The notes under the pieces were generated by a model. It was not told the DNA's origin and did no database searches. It saw only the letters and a list, made by a program, of their open reading frames with translations. The translations under genes and the position numbers were made by a program. A stretch of 64,000 nt of DNA from the NCBI GenBank assembly GCA_023078555.1, contig CM041196.1, positions 6,025,658-6,089,657 of the forward strand. Direction: 5' to 3'. Source of the stretch: Ulva prolifera (lineage: Eukaryota > Chlorophyta > Ulvophyceae > Ulvales > Ulvaceae). The number at the start of each line of letters is the position of its first letter. Position 1 is the stretch's first letter. Positions 1 to 10,756 of the stretch are shown here, one piece after another.

Positions 1-604
1 TGACGCCGCGGCGGTCTTTGAGCGCGACGCGGCGCAGCGTGATGATGTGGCATGCGCCGTCGGCGCAGCCGACCGCGATCTCCCGCGCGCCGAGCCAGGC
101 TGCCGACACGGGCGTGGCACCGCGGAGCTGCGGCAGGCGGCCGGCGCTGATGGCGGTGCCGTCGCAGGAGGTGAGGAGGGCGTCGTAGGTGGGGCCGCTG
201 GGGCTGTGGCGGGGGCCGGGGGAGGGTGCGGGTTGGTATGTGAGGCTGAGGAAGGCCTGGTTCGAGTTGTGTGGGGAGATGGCGAGCACAGATGCCTGGC
301 ATGTGGTGTCTTCTCGGCCTCGCATGGCGATGTTCTTGGTACAACCTGCATAGACCTCATGTAGAGTTGGTTTGCGTCCTTCTGTACACAGCTTGTGTTT
401 GGTACAGTGCAGGCGGTTTTGCGAGAGTCAGGTGAACCTGGCCAGATGCGAGGAACAAATGATCGTGGGCAGCGGTATCCACACGATGCAAAGTAGCGTT
501 AGATAATATGACAGGGGATGCGCACGGAATGTCTCTTGGACTGTAAGGTCTCCGGTGTCGGTCAGGACATACGTCCAGCCGGACATAATGGCCACATTGA
601 TCAC
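1..604 (-). CDS. Probable beta-propeller (WD40-like) protein, partial
   Basis: I do not recognise the family. Two exons are visible on the minus strand: 604-526, and 318 running off the left edge. The first ends at a GTGCGC donor with one extra base. The second follows an AG and supplies two bases, so the reading frame joins. The translation alternates short hydrophobic strands with Gly/Asp turns: VAIMSGWTYVLTDTGDL, then SVLAISPHN, DALLTSCDGTAIS and AAWLGAREIAVGCADGACH. This resembles successive propeller blades; that is inference from pattern only. A possible first exon starts with the ATG at 961 (MMSSKMNNFLLGPVEQF), but I could not join it in phase. The 3' part lies outside the window. Confidence 0.4.
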
Positions 605-1984
605 CTGCTGTGGCTTCGAGGCCCTACAGCACAATTAGCCAAGTAGTGTGAGCGTATACTTGTATCTGACGGCAATTGACATGTTTGAGTGTTGTGGTAT
701 GTACACTGATTGACGCATGACGAAAGCGACAAGGTCCAGATGTGCGTGTGTCCATCGTCGCACACACAAGATGACCACACGAGGCGCAGAGGTCACATAT
801 GTTGATGAATGCGAGCTTTGGCGAGGTTGTATAGCGCGATCGCTGGTGAACTTCAAACGGGCGCCAGTGCAGATCGGTGCACGGGAAGCGTACTGGCCGT
901 GCAGCCCCACGAACTGCTCCACGGGGCCCAGCAGGAAGTTATTCATCTTCGACGACATCATCGCTTTGCAGTTTTCTCCTCGAACGCCATGACTGTGCGG
1001 GCCGCGTCTTCAGCTCAGGCGCTTCAGTCAGAAGGACCACAGCTTCAAACGACTCCCTTCCTTATCAGATAATTGCAGCTTGGCTCAGCATGCATCCTCA
1101 TGTTGCATGATGCGCTTGTTGCGTCAACTGTTGCGTCGTCGGAGACCAATCAGTAGAGACACAGCGGCAAGGGGGGCACCTGCCCAAGGAAGACTTCGAG
1201 ATACGTTCAGATAACATCAATTCACGAACTCTGAGCATAAATTGTCAAAGAAAAATGGAGCTTTGTTTCGCGTAGGCAATCTCGCGTGTATATTACAATA
1301 TCTCGCGACAAGAAGCACATAATCATCGAGGTGACTGCGGGCCAACGACAGCGGTGCTGCGTGTCCTCCCAGATTTTCGGGTCTGCCTCCGACATACGTC
1401 TCTTTTCGCCACGTCCGCTATCAAATCAATTTTTTGCCACGTTTGGGCCATGAAGGCCTGTGGCGCACTTGGAGGTCAAATCCATGGCTCTTGTAGCCAC
1501 TAAACAGCACCCTCATGGGCCCCACAGCCCTGCGCTGTGGTCACACATATCCCCCAAAAATGGAGACGTCCATTTGATAAAGTTTTCATGTTAGCATCCT
1601 CAGTTGTGCCACCAAATGTGATCTCTCACTAACAACACAAGATCAGCAAGCATCAGAGCATGCAGCATGCACCGCCCATGCATGTTTGCGGTTCATGCAA
1701 CAGCAAGCTTCGGGTGGCTTCAGCCACAGCTGCGGTACCCCTACTTCACGGACGCGATTAGGCCGGACACCTGTTCCGATGGAGTGCCAGACTGCATCAC
1801 ACCAACATACGCAGCGGACGCAGATCCCCCTACGCCACCGGCAACATCGCATGTGACGCCCACCCAGACCCGGCCCCCAAACCACAGTAGAGCTTGAGGT
1901 CACCACCGCAGCAGCGGCAGAGGCCGGATCAATGCACAGCATACACAGCGCGCGCAGGCTCCGCGCACACCCGCCCGGGGCCTC
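605..1984. other. Spacer between two minus-strand genes
   Basis: This stretch is lower in GC than the flanking exons and rich in CA/TG and TGCATG words. Apart from a possible first exon of the leftward gene ending at the ATG at 961, I see no exon with convincing splice borders. It should hold the promoter of the leftward gene and the 3' untranslated region of the gene ending at 1985. Confidence 0.4.
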
Positions 1985-4900
1985 CTACCCCACAAGCGCG
2001 GCCGCCACCGCGGCCACCACAGCCACCGGCCCGAGCGTCATCGCCGCCGCGCCGCTCGCGGGCTGCGCGACCACCTCCGCGTCAGTGGTGCCGCTGGGGG
2101 CCGCTTGCTGCGGGGCCGCGGGGCCGGCCGCGCCGCCGGCGCTCATCACGCCGCCGCCGGGCGCGTTGCCGCTGGGGCAGGTGACGAACTCGGTCGGCTC
2201 CTCCTCGGCGGCAAGGCACTCGGCGGCGACGCCGGGGCCCGCGACGGCGGTGATCATCGTGTTGCGCAGCGACGCGATGCTCATCTGGAGCTGGGGGAAG
2301 CGCTTCACGATACATTCCTCCTGAACCGCACGCCACACACGATTTCCCCTGCGCTAGAGTATCAACGCAGAAGCCGTCGTGCCGCGGAGCAATGCCACAA
2401 GGACATGGGAGTGTCTGCAGTATTCCGTGTTTCTGTATGTGTGCCCGGGGCGCGTTGAAGTGTCTTCACTACATCACATTTTGGTTACCCGTGTGACGGG
2501 TGAGGCCTGGTCCTGCGGTGTACTCGATCGCGTCCAAGCCGTAGCCTCATGCATTCTCGCCAGCCGTGTACGCGGCATGGGTGCAGCAGCCGCCAACCGG
2601 GTCGCGCCCCTCGACGTGGTACAAACCACACCCCTCACCACATGCATGCATGCACCGCATGCATCCTAACCATCACGTGATGTGCGGGATCACGCCCGGC
2701 CACCACGCACCACAGCATCGAAGCTTGTTGTAATGTCACAGGGGGGTGGGTGCGCACCCGCGTCTTGATCTCGCCGCAGCCCTCATGCATCTCGCGCAGG
2801 CCGTCGAGGATGAGCTGCTGGCAGTGCTTGCTGCCGCCGGCGGGCCCGGCGCCGACGCCAAACATGGACGAGGCGATGAAGCCCTCGGTGGTGCGGATGT
2901 TGGGGTCAAGGTGCACGAGCTCGTTCTCGTTGAGGCAGGCACCGTTGCGCACGTTGCTGCGGATGACCGCGAGCCGCTCCTGGTCCTTCTGCCGCACGAG
3001 CGACCGCCTGCGCACGCGCTCCAGCGCGTGATGCTGTTTGTTTCGTGCCGCTTGCAATGCCGCGTGCGGGCTGTGGCATGGTGTGCCGCCATGCGATGGC
3101 CCAAGCTGTCTTGAGCTCGTGGTTACAGTTGCATATAGTGGCGTCCGGTGTAGCCTCCCACAACACGCATTGTCACGCGGGGGGGTTGAGTGCACGCCCA
3201 CCGGCACAGAGATAGGGCCACACAGAGATAGGGCCACACAGGGTGGGTCCGCGAGGGCGCAAGCATGCGGCCGTGCTCACACCTCAACCTCTGTTTCCAC
3301 ACTCACGCACATGTGCCGACAGTGGTCATTCCGAGGACAATCGTTTGCTGTGTGTGTCTACGCGCATCCACTCTTCTGTAAAAGCTCAACGTCAATACGC
3401 CCACAGGGGCCGATTCCCAGGACACACACAGGCGGGGGGGCGGCGGGGGCGCACTTGAGCTGGTTCTCAAGGATGCGTGCGTTGTCGCGGCACATCACGG
3501 CCGCGCTGCTGGGGTCCGATAGCGCGTAGTCGCTCTCGCTGATCTCGGACTCGATCCTGAGGCCGCTGAACTCGAAGTAGGTGAGGTAGTTTGCGGAGAG
3601 CACGCCCGTGGCGCAGTTCTGCTTGAGGTAGCGCTTTGCCTCCTCCGCGCCGCCGATGAACTTGAAGGTGCTGGACAGCGCGAGGTCGTCTTCGAGCGTC
3701 GGGACGTACGCAAACGGCCACGCGTCTTTGTCTGCACGCGCGGGGGGCGGCGTGACGCCGGCGGGGCACACGCTGGGTATTGCAGATGTTTTGGTCTCTG
3801 TGGACATTGCACTGAGCGGGGGGGGACACGTCTCAGATATCCCCAGGATATCGAAGTTGTCCCTGTTCCTATGCATATGGCTTTGCAGTCGCTCATGTAC
3901 ATGGCACTGAAACCATGAACGCAAATAGTATATTGGTCTGAAATGTGCATGGGGGCTTGAGGTGCAGCCACAGAGCCACAGCTAGGCAGCGGGCCGTGAT
4001 GCATCCGTCTGTGGTACAGCCTGCATGAGGGAGGGGCAGCACAACACCCGGCCGTGGTGTGTCGCCGCAGCTGCCGGTGTGACCATGCATGGACGCGACG
4101 GGGACAGGCGGCGGCTGCCGGTGTGACCATGCATGGACGCGCAGGGACAGGCAGCGGCTGCCGGTGTGACCATGCATGGACGCGCAGGGACAGGCGGCGG
4201 CTGCTGCCACAGTGTCAGACGCGACCGGGCACCAGCGGCGGGACGCACCGGCGGCGGTGTTGTAGGGGGGCCCGATGTTGGCGTACTCGTCGCGGATGTC
4301 GTTCAGGAGGTCCGCGGCGCAGTCGACGTCGGACTCCGAGGGGCACGGCTGCATGCATGCACTCGAGTGACCACATCATCCTGGTGGGGCATGGTACGGG
4401 AAACAATTGACAGTCGCGTGGCGCGATATTCATACGCCTCAATAAATATGAGTGGTAGTCATGCATCACACCCTGGCGCCACCAGGCCTGCCAGAGTCAC
4501 GGGTGAAGGGGTGGGGCCACCGCGCCGTCCACGGGAACAAGCGGACGCGCGTGATCATGGTGACATGCATGACATGCATGACTGCGAGGCCCACAGCCTC
4601 GGCTGCGGAGTGATGAGAGGGGTAGCTGCGCCGGGGCCAGCTGTTGGGCGTAGCGCTTGCCTGTGGATGTCGGCCAGGCACTTGTGGCGGTCGTGCGACG
4701 TTGCGGCAGCCTCTCCGGCAATGCGTGGAAGTGCCGCCCTGCAGAGGCTTGCAGCTGCCACTGTGGCAGACAGCTCTGCATGGCCGACCCCTGCAGCCAC
4801 CTACACCGTCCGTCTCAGCGCGCCGGAGTCTTTCCCCTTTGGCCACCTCGAACGGCCCCCCTCGATAGCCATATCCATTCGGACGTTGATAATTCCGATA

Positions 4901-5920
4901 TCCCGGGCCCGAGCGTCACGAGGACCTCAACACAGAGACGGACCGCAGCACAGCGGCGGCGGGGACAGGGGGCGCACGATGTTGGCGACGAGGGTGATGC
5001 CGGCCTCGTACAGCACGGACTCGTCCTCTGGCGAGATGCCGAGTGTGGAGGGGCCGCTGTCGCAGGTGCCGATGAGCGCGGCGAGCAGCGCGCAGCCGTT
5101 CGCGTCGATCATGTCCTGGTTGCGCGCGATGAGGCCGCCGAGCCGCGTCTGCTGGCCGGGCACGGCCGCGGCGTCGTCGTTGAAGTCCTGGAAGACGTTG
5201 AACACGCACTGCGCCTCGCACGCCGCCTCGGTCGCGTTCGCGCAGTCCGACAGCCACGTGCATGCCTGCAACACGCGCACGCCATCCCTCTGCTCGGCCC
5301 GAATCCAACAGCTTTCATAACTTCGAAGGGTGTCAACAACCACGGGCGTTGGAGGGGGGGCAGGTTTGGGGTTGTGCAAGCGCGCATGCCGGGGGGGGCA
5401 CTGTCTCGTGCTGTGCAGTATACGAAAAGCCACATGCGGGGGGGGGGGGGAGTTGACACAGGTTCTGCAAGACCACAAGCGAGCGCAGCGAGTATGTTTG
5501 TGGCATGTCGGGGTGTCAGCAGTCACAGCAGGTTCGCGAGGAGGGGGGGGGGGGGCGTCGGGGGGGAGGCCGTCGCACCGAGGTAACGAGATTATCCGGG
5601 TCTTGCACATCGTAATCGTAGTCCCGAGCACACGAATTGTCCCACTGTTCATACTCTGTAAGGTCGTCCCACCAGAAGACGTCCGAGGCGGTGGTCCAGA
5701 GCTCCCCGTCGCCTGGGCAGCCGTTGCTGAAGCAGCCGCTGGCGTTGCAGTCCCACAGCTCTGCATCATCCGGGAGGGAGCCTGCAGACAGGCCGAGGCC
5801 CGCAGCGACGTCTGCAGCCACCAGGGGGCTGCGCAGGAGTGCACAGAGGAGCAGGCCGTGGATGCAGGTGCGCCTGTGGGTCCGTGGCTGCATGGCTGCG
5901 GCTGGGCCGGCGCGGTGCAT
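1985..5920 (-). CDS. Secreted, probably GPI-anchored protein of unknown function
   Basis: Six exons on the minus strand join in phase: 5920-5579, 5265-4978, 4348-4249, 3731-3455, 3007-about 2758 and 2320-1985, giving about 530 residues. Every donor is GTGCGN. The first exon carries a signal peptide (core IHGLLLCALL, then SPLVAADVA); ATG 5893 is an alternative start. The middle is Cys-containing and acidic, with Trp-rich WTTASDVFWWDD and cysteines spaced as in CNASGCFSNGC and CEAQC. The C terminus is Ala/Gly-rich and ends in a hydrophobic tail (LGPVAVVAAVAAALVG) with no basic residues after it, as expected for GPI attachment. The product is therefore likely extracellular or cell-surface. I recognise no known domain. 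The call of secretion is strong; the GPI anchor is inference. Confidence 0.7.
4070..4203. repeat. Three tandem copies of a ~43-bp unit inside an intron
   Basis: The unit beginning CCGGTGTGACCATGCATGG recurs at about 4074, 4116 and 4159, followed each time by a GGGACAGGC-GCGGCTG variant. It lies within the intron between exons 3 and 4 of the GPI-type protein gene (3732-4248). Only a few bases differ between copies, so the duplication looks recent. Confidence 0.85.
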
Positions 5921-6763
5921 GGCTTGCTGTTGGGTGGTGACAGGGGCCACGCGAGGCTGTGGCCGAGGTCAAGTGGCGAACGGGGCTGGGCCTTCAGAGG
6001 CTGCAAACTGTAGACACGAAAGTCAGTGGGGTGCGCTGGGTGAGCGTGTAGCTGGGGGGTATCTGGGGTATGCGTGGCGAAGAAGCTGAAAATGCAGTTG
6101 ACAGCCTTGGCGCCTGTCAAGCAGCACAGTCACAGAAAATGTGCCGCTCACAGCGGTAACAGCGATACAATCGCTCGAATGTAGTACTTTCTTGGCTCTG
6201 CCTCAAAGCCTGATATGTCGATGGTCTTGTGTCGAGCGCGACGTGACAGAACAGTCCCACGTTTGCCAGAACTCAGATACAAGCCCACACGAACCGAAAT
6301 GCACAGCCAAGTCTGCTCAAACACGCCTGCTCAGACATCCAATATTCAAAGCTAGATCGCTTGCTCTGTGGCTAAGACGTCTTCTGCGCAACTGGCAGGT
6401 CATGATGTGGCTCTACGAATCAGCAACTGCAGAATGAACGCGTTGAGCTGTGTGCAGTATTTCGAGATGACAAATTCGGTATACTATTGCTTTATCTTCA
6501 GGCAACTGAAAGGGCAGCGACGTCAGGGGCATGCACCAAATTCTGGCTGAAAGGGCTGCACGCGTGGACCGCTCTGGCGCCCATCGCCCGTCCGCCAGCG
6601 GGCGCTAGTGTCACATTCTGCTGTCAGCTGTACCACATAGACAGTACTTAAAGCTGCTGGCAGGTAGCACGCCCTGATCAGCGAATTGGTTGGGAAGTGC
6701 ATGTCGCACCTGTGGAGCTCACAAAGTCCTGCTATGCGCACGCGCGTCTTCAAGCCCTCAAAT
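5921..6763. other. Spacer
   Basis: No supported gene. This is AT-richer sequence upstream of the GPI-type protein gene and presumably holds its promoter. I see no clear TATA box or long open frame with splice borders. Confidence 0.35.
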
Positions 6764-7728
6764 CTAGTTGTAACGAGTCAAGCGTACGCCACGTGGGCCA
6801 CCTGGGATGCTGGCGGCTCTGCTATTCGCAAGACTCTGTGTCTGGGCTGTTGGGTGCTTGCCAAGGCGCGCAGATCCGGAAGAGCTTTCAATCAGTTCCA
6901 GGTCTCCCACAGGTGTAGCGTGCATGTTCTGATGTATCAATTGGTGCACAAAGGGACATGTACTCCCGTCTGTGCTGGAGTCGCGGGCAAGGCGCAGATG
7001 GCGAAGTTAAGAAGTTCGACGAGTCTATCTTGTGCGGCATGGCTTGCGCGCTGGACGCCAGACGCGTCCCGGACGTTCATGATGTTGACTTCGGGAAGCG
7101 CCGCGCGCGTAACGCCAACTGAAAGTTACAGCCTTGTCACTTCGGAGAACATGCGTCGGTACCTACCGTGTCCTGGATCATTCAGAAAGCGCTGTCCGGG
7201 AGCGGAAGCTATGTGAACAATGCATATACGCAGGTTTCAAAACCACATCCAGCGTAACCAGTGTCAAACTTGCACTGTTACCCCTGTCGCCACCATCGCG
7301 AACTCCGTCCGTCATCTGGAATCCGCGGGCATCGCTGGGCCGGATCTCGCCCCTTTCGTCTCTATTCCACCTGCTGATGAAGCTTGTAAGATTTCTTCAG
7401 ATGTATCCTACTTCAGAGACGTGATCAGGGTCAGATATGCGCTCGTCGGTGCGGTACCACGAAGCAATCACTATCCGACCAACCAGACCATTCGACAGCG
7501 GACAGTGAAGCGGGAGTTCACACGATGAGTCAGTTACACCCACGTCGGCGAGTCAGATCATTAAGAGAGGCTGGCGCAGGGCTTTGACTTGCAAGCCGCT
7601 CAAGCAGCTAAACCATGGTGCTCAGCAGGCCTGGGCGACGTCCCCACGGTCTGTATCTCGCCGATATACATCGCCCGTAGGCGAACGTCGCGGTACGCCT
7701 TCTCCAACTTCAACTGTTGCACACCCAT
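6764..7728 (-). CDS. Unresolved minus-strand gene or gene remnant (exon fragments)
   Basis: Several minus-strand fragments look coding. A last exon at 6928-6764 (TPVGDLELIESSSGSARLGK, ending RLTRYN then stop) would follow an exon at 7118-6964 (ALPEVNIMNVRDASGVQ, HAAQDRLVELLNFAICALP). That exon has a good 3' splice site (CTGTAACTTTCAG) and joins in phase to a segment ending at 7282 (ARGFQMTDGVRDGGDR). The intron between the last two exons would be only 35 nt, which is doubtful. Further upstream, IVIASWYRTDERISDPDH is in the same frame but separated by an in-frame TGA. An ATG at 7728 opens MGVQQLKLEKAYRDVRLRAM in another frame. Either introns are missed or this is a decaying copy. Function unknown. 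Confidence 0.3.
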
Positions 7729-7865
7729 GGTTGCAGGTTCACTGATGCACCCATGTTTGTGCAGGACTGCACTGCTTCGGCTGTTGCTGACTCACATTCT
7801 ATGTTTTATTTGCAGGCGCAGGCCCAGGCCTGGGTATACGTAGCCTACTGAGAGGGCGCCCTATA

Positions 7866-7915
7866 GCACGCGGCCTATAGCGCCTATAGCGCCTATAGCG
7901 CCCTATCGCACGCGG
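7866..7915. repeat. Short tandem and palindromic GC/TATA repeat
   Basis: The motif GCGCCTATA is repeated about three to four times and flanked on both sides by CGCACGCGG- or GCACGCGG-type words, giving a small near-symmetric block. No coding role is evident. Confidence 0.7.
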
Positions 7916-8872
7916 CTCTGGAACAGACTCCTGCGCCGGCCCTCAGGTGGGTGGTGTGCACACATGGGAATGCGCAAGCTGCCGTGCTGTTGTAGGCTTC
8001 ACCATGAAATGCTCGTGTGGCCCACAACAGTACGGCGGCAAAATCGGGTCGTGAACAGCTCAGCTAGTGCTGGGGCCTGCTAGCCTCCGCATGCATGATA
8101 TGCATGTGCACGTCCACGGCAGCTGCACTGATGGCATGGCAACGCCGTCCGTCGTCCTTTTTTTTTGGGTACAACAACGAGGGCGTTGAAAGGAGGATGG
8201 TCGCGCGCTCGTACAACACTGTTGCCTGCGCTTTGGCCAATTTATCTGGTCATCTGCATGTGCACGCCAGCTCTGCGGGATTCTGCTCGCGGAGGCGGTG
8301 GCCAGCCGGCTCCTGCCGGCGCCACCTGGCCATGGCATACACCAGGCACAGCCCTACCATCACCCCCACGCAAGAGATACCTTATATATATATGTAGGGT
8401 ATATATACACCTGAAAGCAAATCGTCAGAGGTACGACTCCAGACCACACTCAACAGGCACCCCCAACGCCTAGGCGCACTGACCACCCTGCTGGATATTC
8501 AGCCTGATTGTTGCCCCATGAACGACCGATTGATCGAGTCGCAGCAGGTCACGGGGTGAGGCAGACCCAGGGAAGCTCTGCAATGGGGTGGTGAGGAGGG
8601 CCGCGGAGGAGTGGCGTTGGGGGAATGCAGGCAGGGCCACCTGGATGGCCACTGCGGCCTGAAATGTATGGGTCTGTTGCAAGGATGAGGCCGGGCAGCA
8701 CCGGCGAGATTTGACGGTTAACCTGCTGTATGAGTGTGGCATGCGTGGGTTTGGCATGAACGCCAGTGCCGTCTGTACCTGGAAAGGGCCTGTTACCTGG
8801 GTGCTGCGTATGTTGGACTGGCTGCTGTGGCTGGCCTGAGTCCATGAACAAATGGGGCTCATCACAGAGTGA
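7916..8872. other. Spacer
   Basis: No supported gene. It contains a 9-T run near 8158 and an AT dinucleotide patch near 8385-8405. Open frames here lack splice borders and protein-like composition. Confidence 0.35.
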
Positions 8873-10720
8873 TCACTGATTGTCCCTGCAGACATGCAGC
8901 TGGCACCTATTGAACAGCAAGCCTCTGCATCTGGCTGTCCAGGATGCCATCAGGAGAGCCGATGCCATCTTGCTGAGCTTCGCAGGAACATACATTTTCA
9001 CAGCATCATGATCTGATGGGTTCAGGTTTACAGGTTCCGGTCTGTCAAACTCGAGCTCCATGGCACGATACCGCATAATCAATTGCACGCCTGCCATACA
9101 GGAGCCCCAGAACTACGTGAGAAGAGTCTCGTAGTGCTGTAGGCCGCTTTGTGAAGTCAATCATGCGGTGTAGGAGGATTAGCACATGTATCAGCACTGG
9201 GGAGACCTCGCTCGCGGGGCGCTGCTGACGATGACATGCAGCTCCATGCACATCTCTGGTCAGGCACCTGGCGGTGTCAAGTACAGACGGAACCAAATAC
9301 TCGCTTGTGCATATGTGCAAAGCCGAATGCTAATTGTGGACACATCAACCTGGCTGCCATGCTGCAGTGCTTGCGCATGAAACGCAGTGACGCTGTGGCT
9401 ACGCGCGCTCAAGCGCTAGCGTCCACCTCAGACCCGAACTCCTCCCTTCATCAAACCAGTGAACCTGCCTTGCCACGGATGCCACGTCCGGTTAGGCAGA
9501 CCTGGGATTGCAGTGTACTTCTTGCCGCGAAATCGCCAGCTCGCAAGCACGAGTTCATGCATTTCGTGCACGAGTTTCACATCAAGAGTCTGTCTCAGGC
9601 GTCAAGACAGTCCAGTCGAGCTGAGACACTCCTGCACTTGGTACCTGATGCGTTGGAAGGACTTACTGGATTCATACAGTTCTGTACACCGTACATGATC
9701 AGTCAAGGCAAGCTCAAAGTACTCGTTGCTGTACTCCATATACTTATGTGATCCATGGGGAGTAGTTGCCCGATTCTCGGAACACGTGTCGCTGGTCAAC
9801 TTCAAGCAACATGCTTCTCTGTACGGCTCCTCTGTACTGGATGCTCACCGACCTACCCAGCACTGCAGTGCGCAGACCCCAGTGCTGGACGCTGCCGTCA
9901 CTCTCAGTCCTTGCTGTCACACTGATTCCCTGCCTTGAATTCATTCAGCAGATCATAACAGGTGACTTTTCCTGCGACTTCTTGTGCGTAGCTACATAAA
10001 CTTTCTCTATCACCACATGGCCACACAATGCCAAAGCCTGACTGGCAATCTGACCTCCCGATCCTGTGTCACGTTGCGCTGTGGTTGCTAGCTAGTTGAG
10101 TGGCCATCATGTCAATCTGATCTCTGTACAGCTCCTTCATGTCCTGCACAGGCACTCACTCGTTGGAGCCTCCTGAGACCAATTGATCTGATGCACGTGT
10201 CCCTCGCGCAAGCACGCATTGCTGTTTGGACCATTGAGCCCCCCATGCCCTGTGGCATTCACCTGCATCGCCGCCCATGTGTCTTGGAATCGATCATAGA
10301 TCAAGGTCAACCCCGACGCCTGACAAGCTGAGAAGATGGAATCAAGGTGGCTGACTTGTGATGCTGCCGATGCGTTCAAGCAGTGACAGAATCCCCGTTG
10401 TAACACAAAGCTTTCGGCTCAGTATGATCATGCCACTGTGAAAGGCACACACTGTGTGCATCTTCGGGTCCAAGGCTGTGAAACATTGCCAGCCCCCCCG
10501 AGACACCCGTTTCACACTCACCTGAAGCCCGTGAAACAGCGAAGGAGCATGGTGAAGCAAGGGTGAGGCCCAGGAAACAGGTGCGCTTTTTCCTTCGATG
10601 TTCCCTCCATATCTGTTAGTGGTATCGAAGAAACGTTCCGTTTGCAGGTTGGCATGGCCTCTGAATGCAATTGTGTCCGCAACACCACCAACCGATGTGG
10701 GGGGGGCACCAAAGACAAGC
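8873..10720 (-). CDS. Unresolved minus-strand multi-exon gene
   Basis: Exon-like segments on the minus strand are: 10319-10263 (ASGLTLIYDRFQDTWAAMQ, exactly bounded by AG and GTGAAT); near 9750-9700 (YMEYSNEYFELALTDH); near 9600-9500 (VKLVHEMHELVLASWRFRG); near 9200-9120 (VLILLHRMIDFTKRP); and a last exon at 9090-8873 (MRYRAMELEFDRPEPVNLNP, then PAKLSKMASALLMASW) with its stop at 8873. Base composition is more AT-rich than in neighbouring genes, and donors are less often GTGCGN. I could not join all segments in phase and recognise no domain. It could be a real gene with atypical introns, two genes, or an old pseudogene. It ends up directly downstream of the TMF/GC5 gene on the same strand. 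Confidence 0.35.
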
Positions 10721-10756
10721 ACACACGGCCGTGAGCACAGGCCGCACAGCCGGGAG

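Noticed and set aside
7901..8400. AT-rich patches and T-run as promoter or terminator
   Set aside because: No adjacent supported gene start or end to tie them to.
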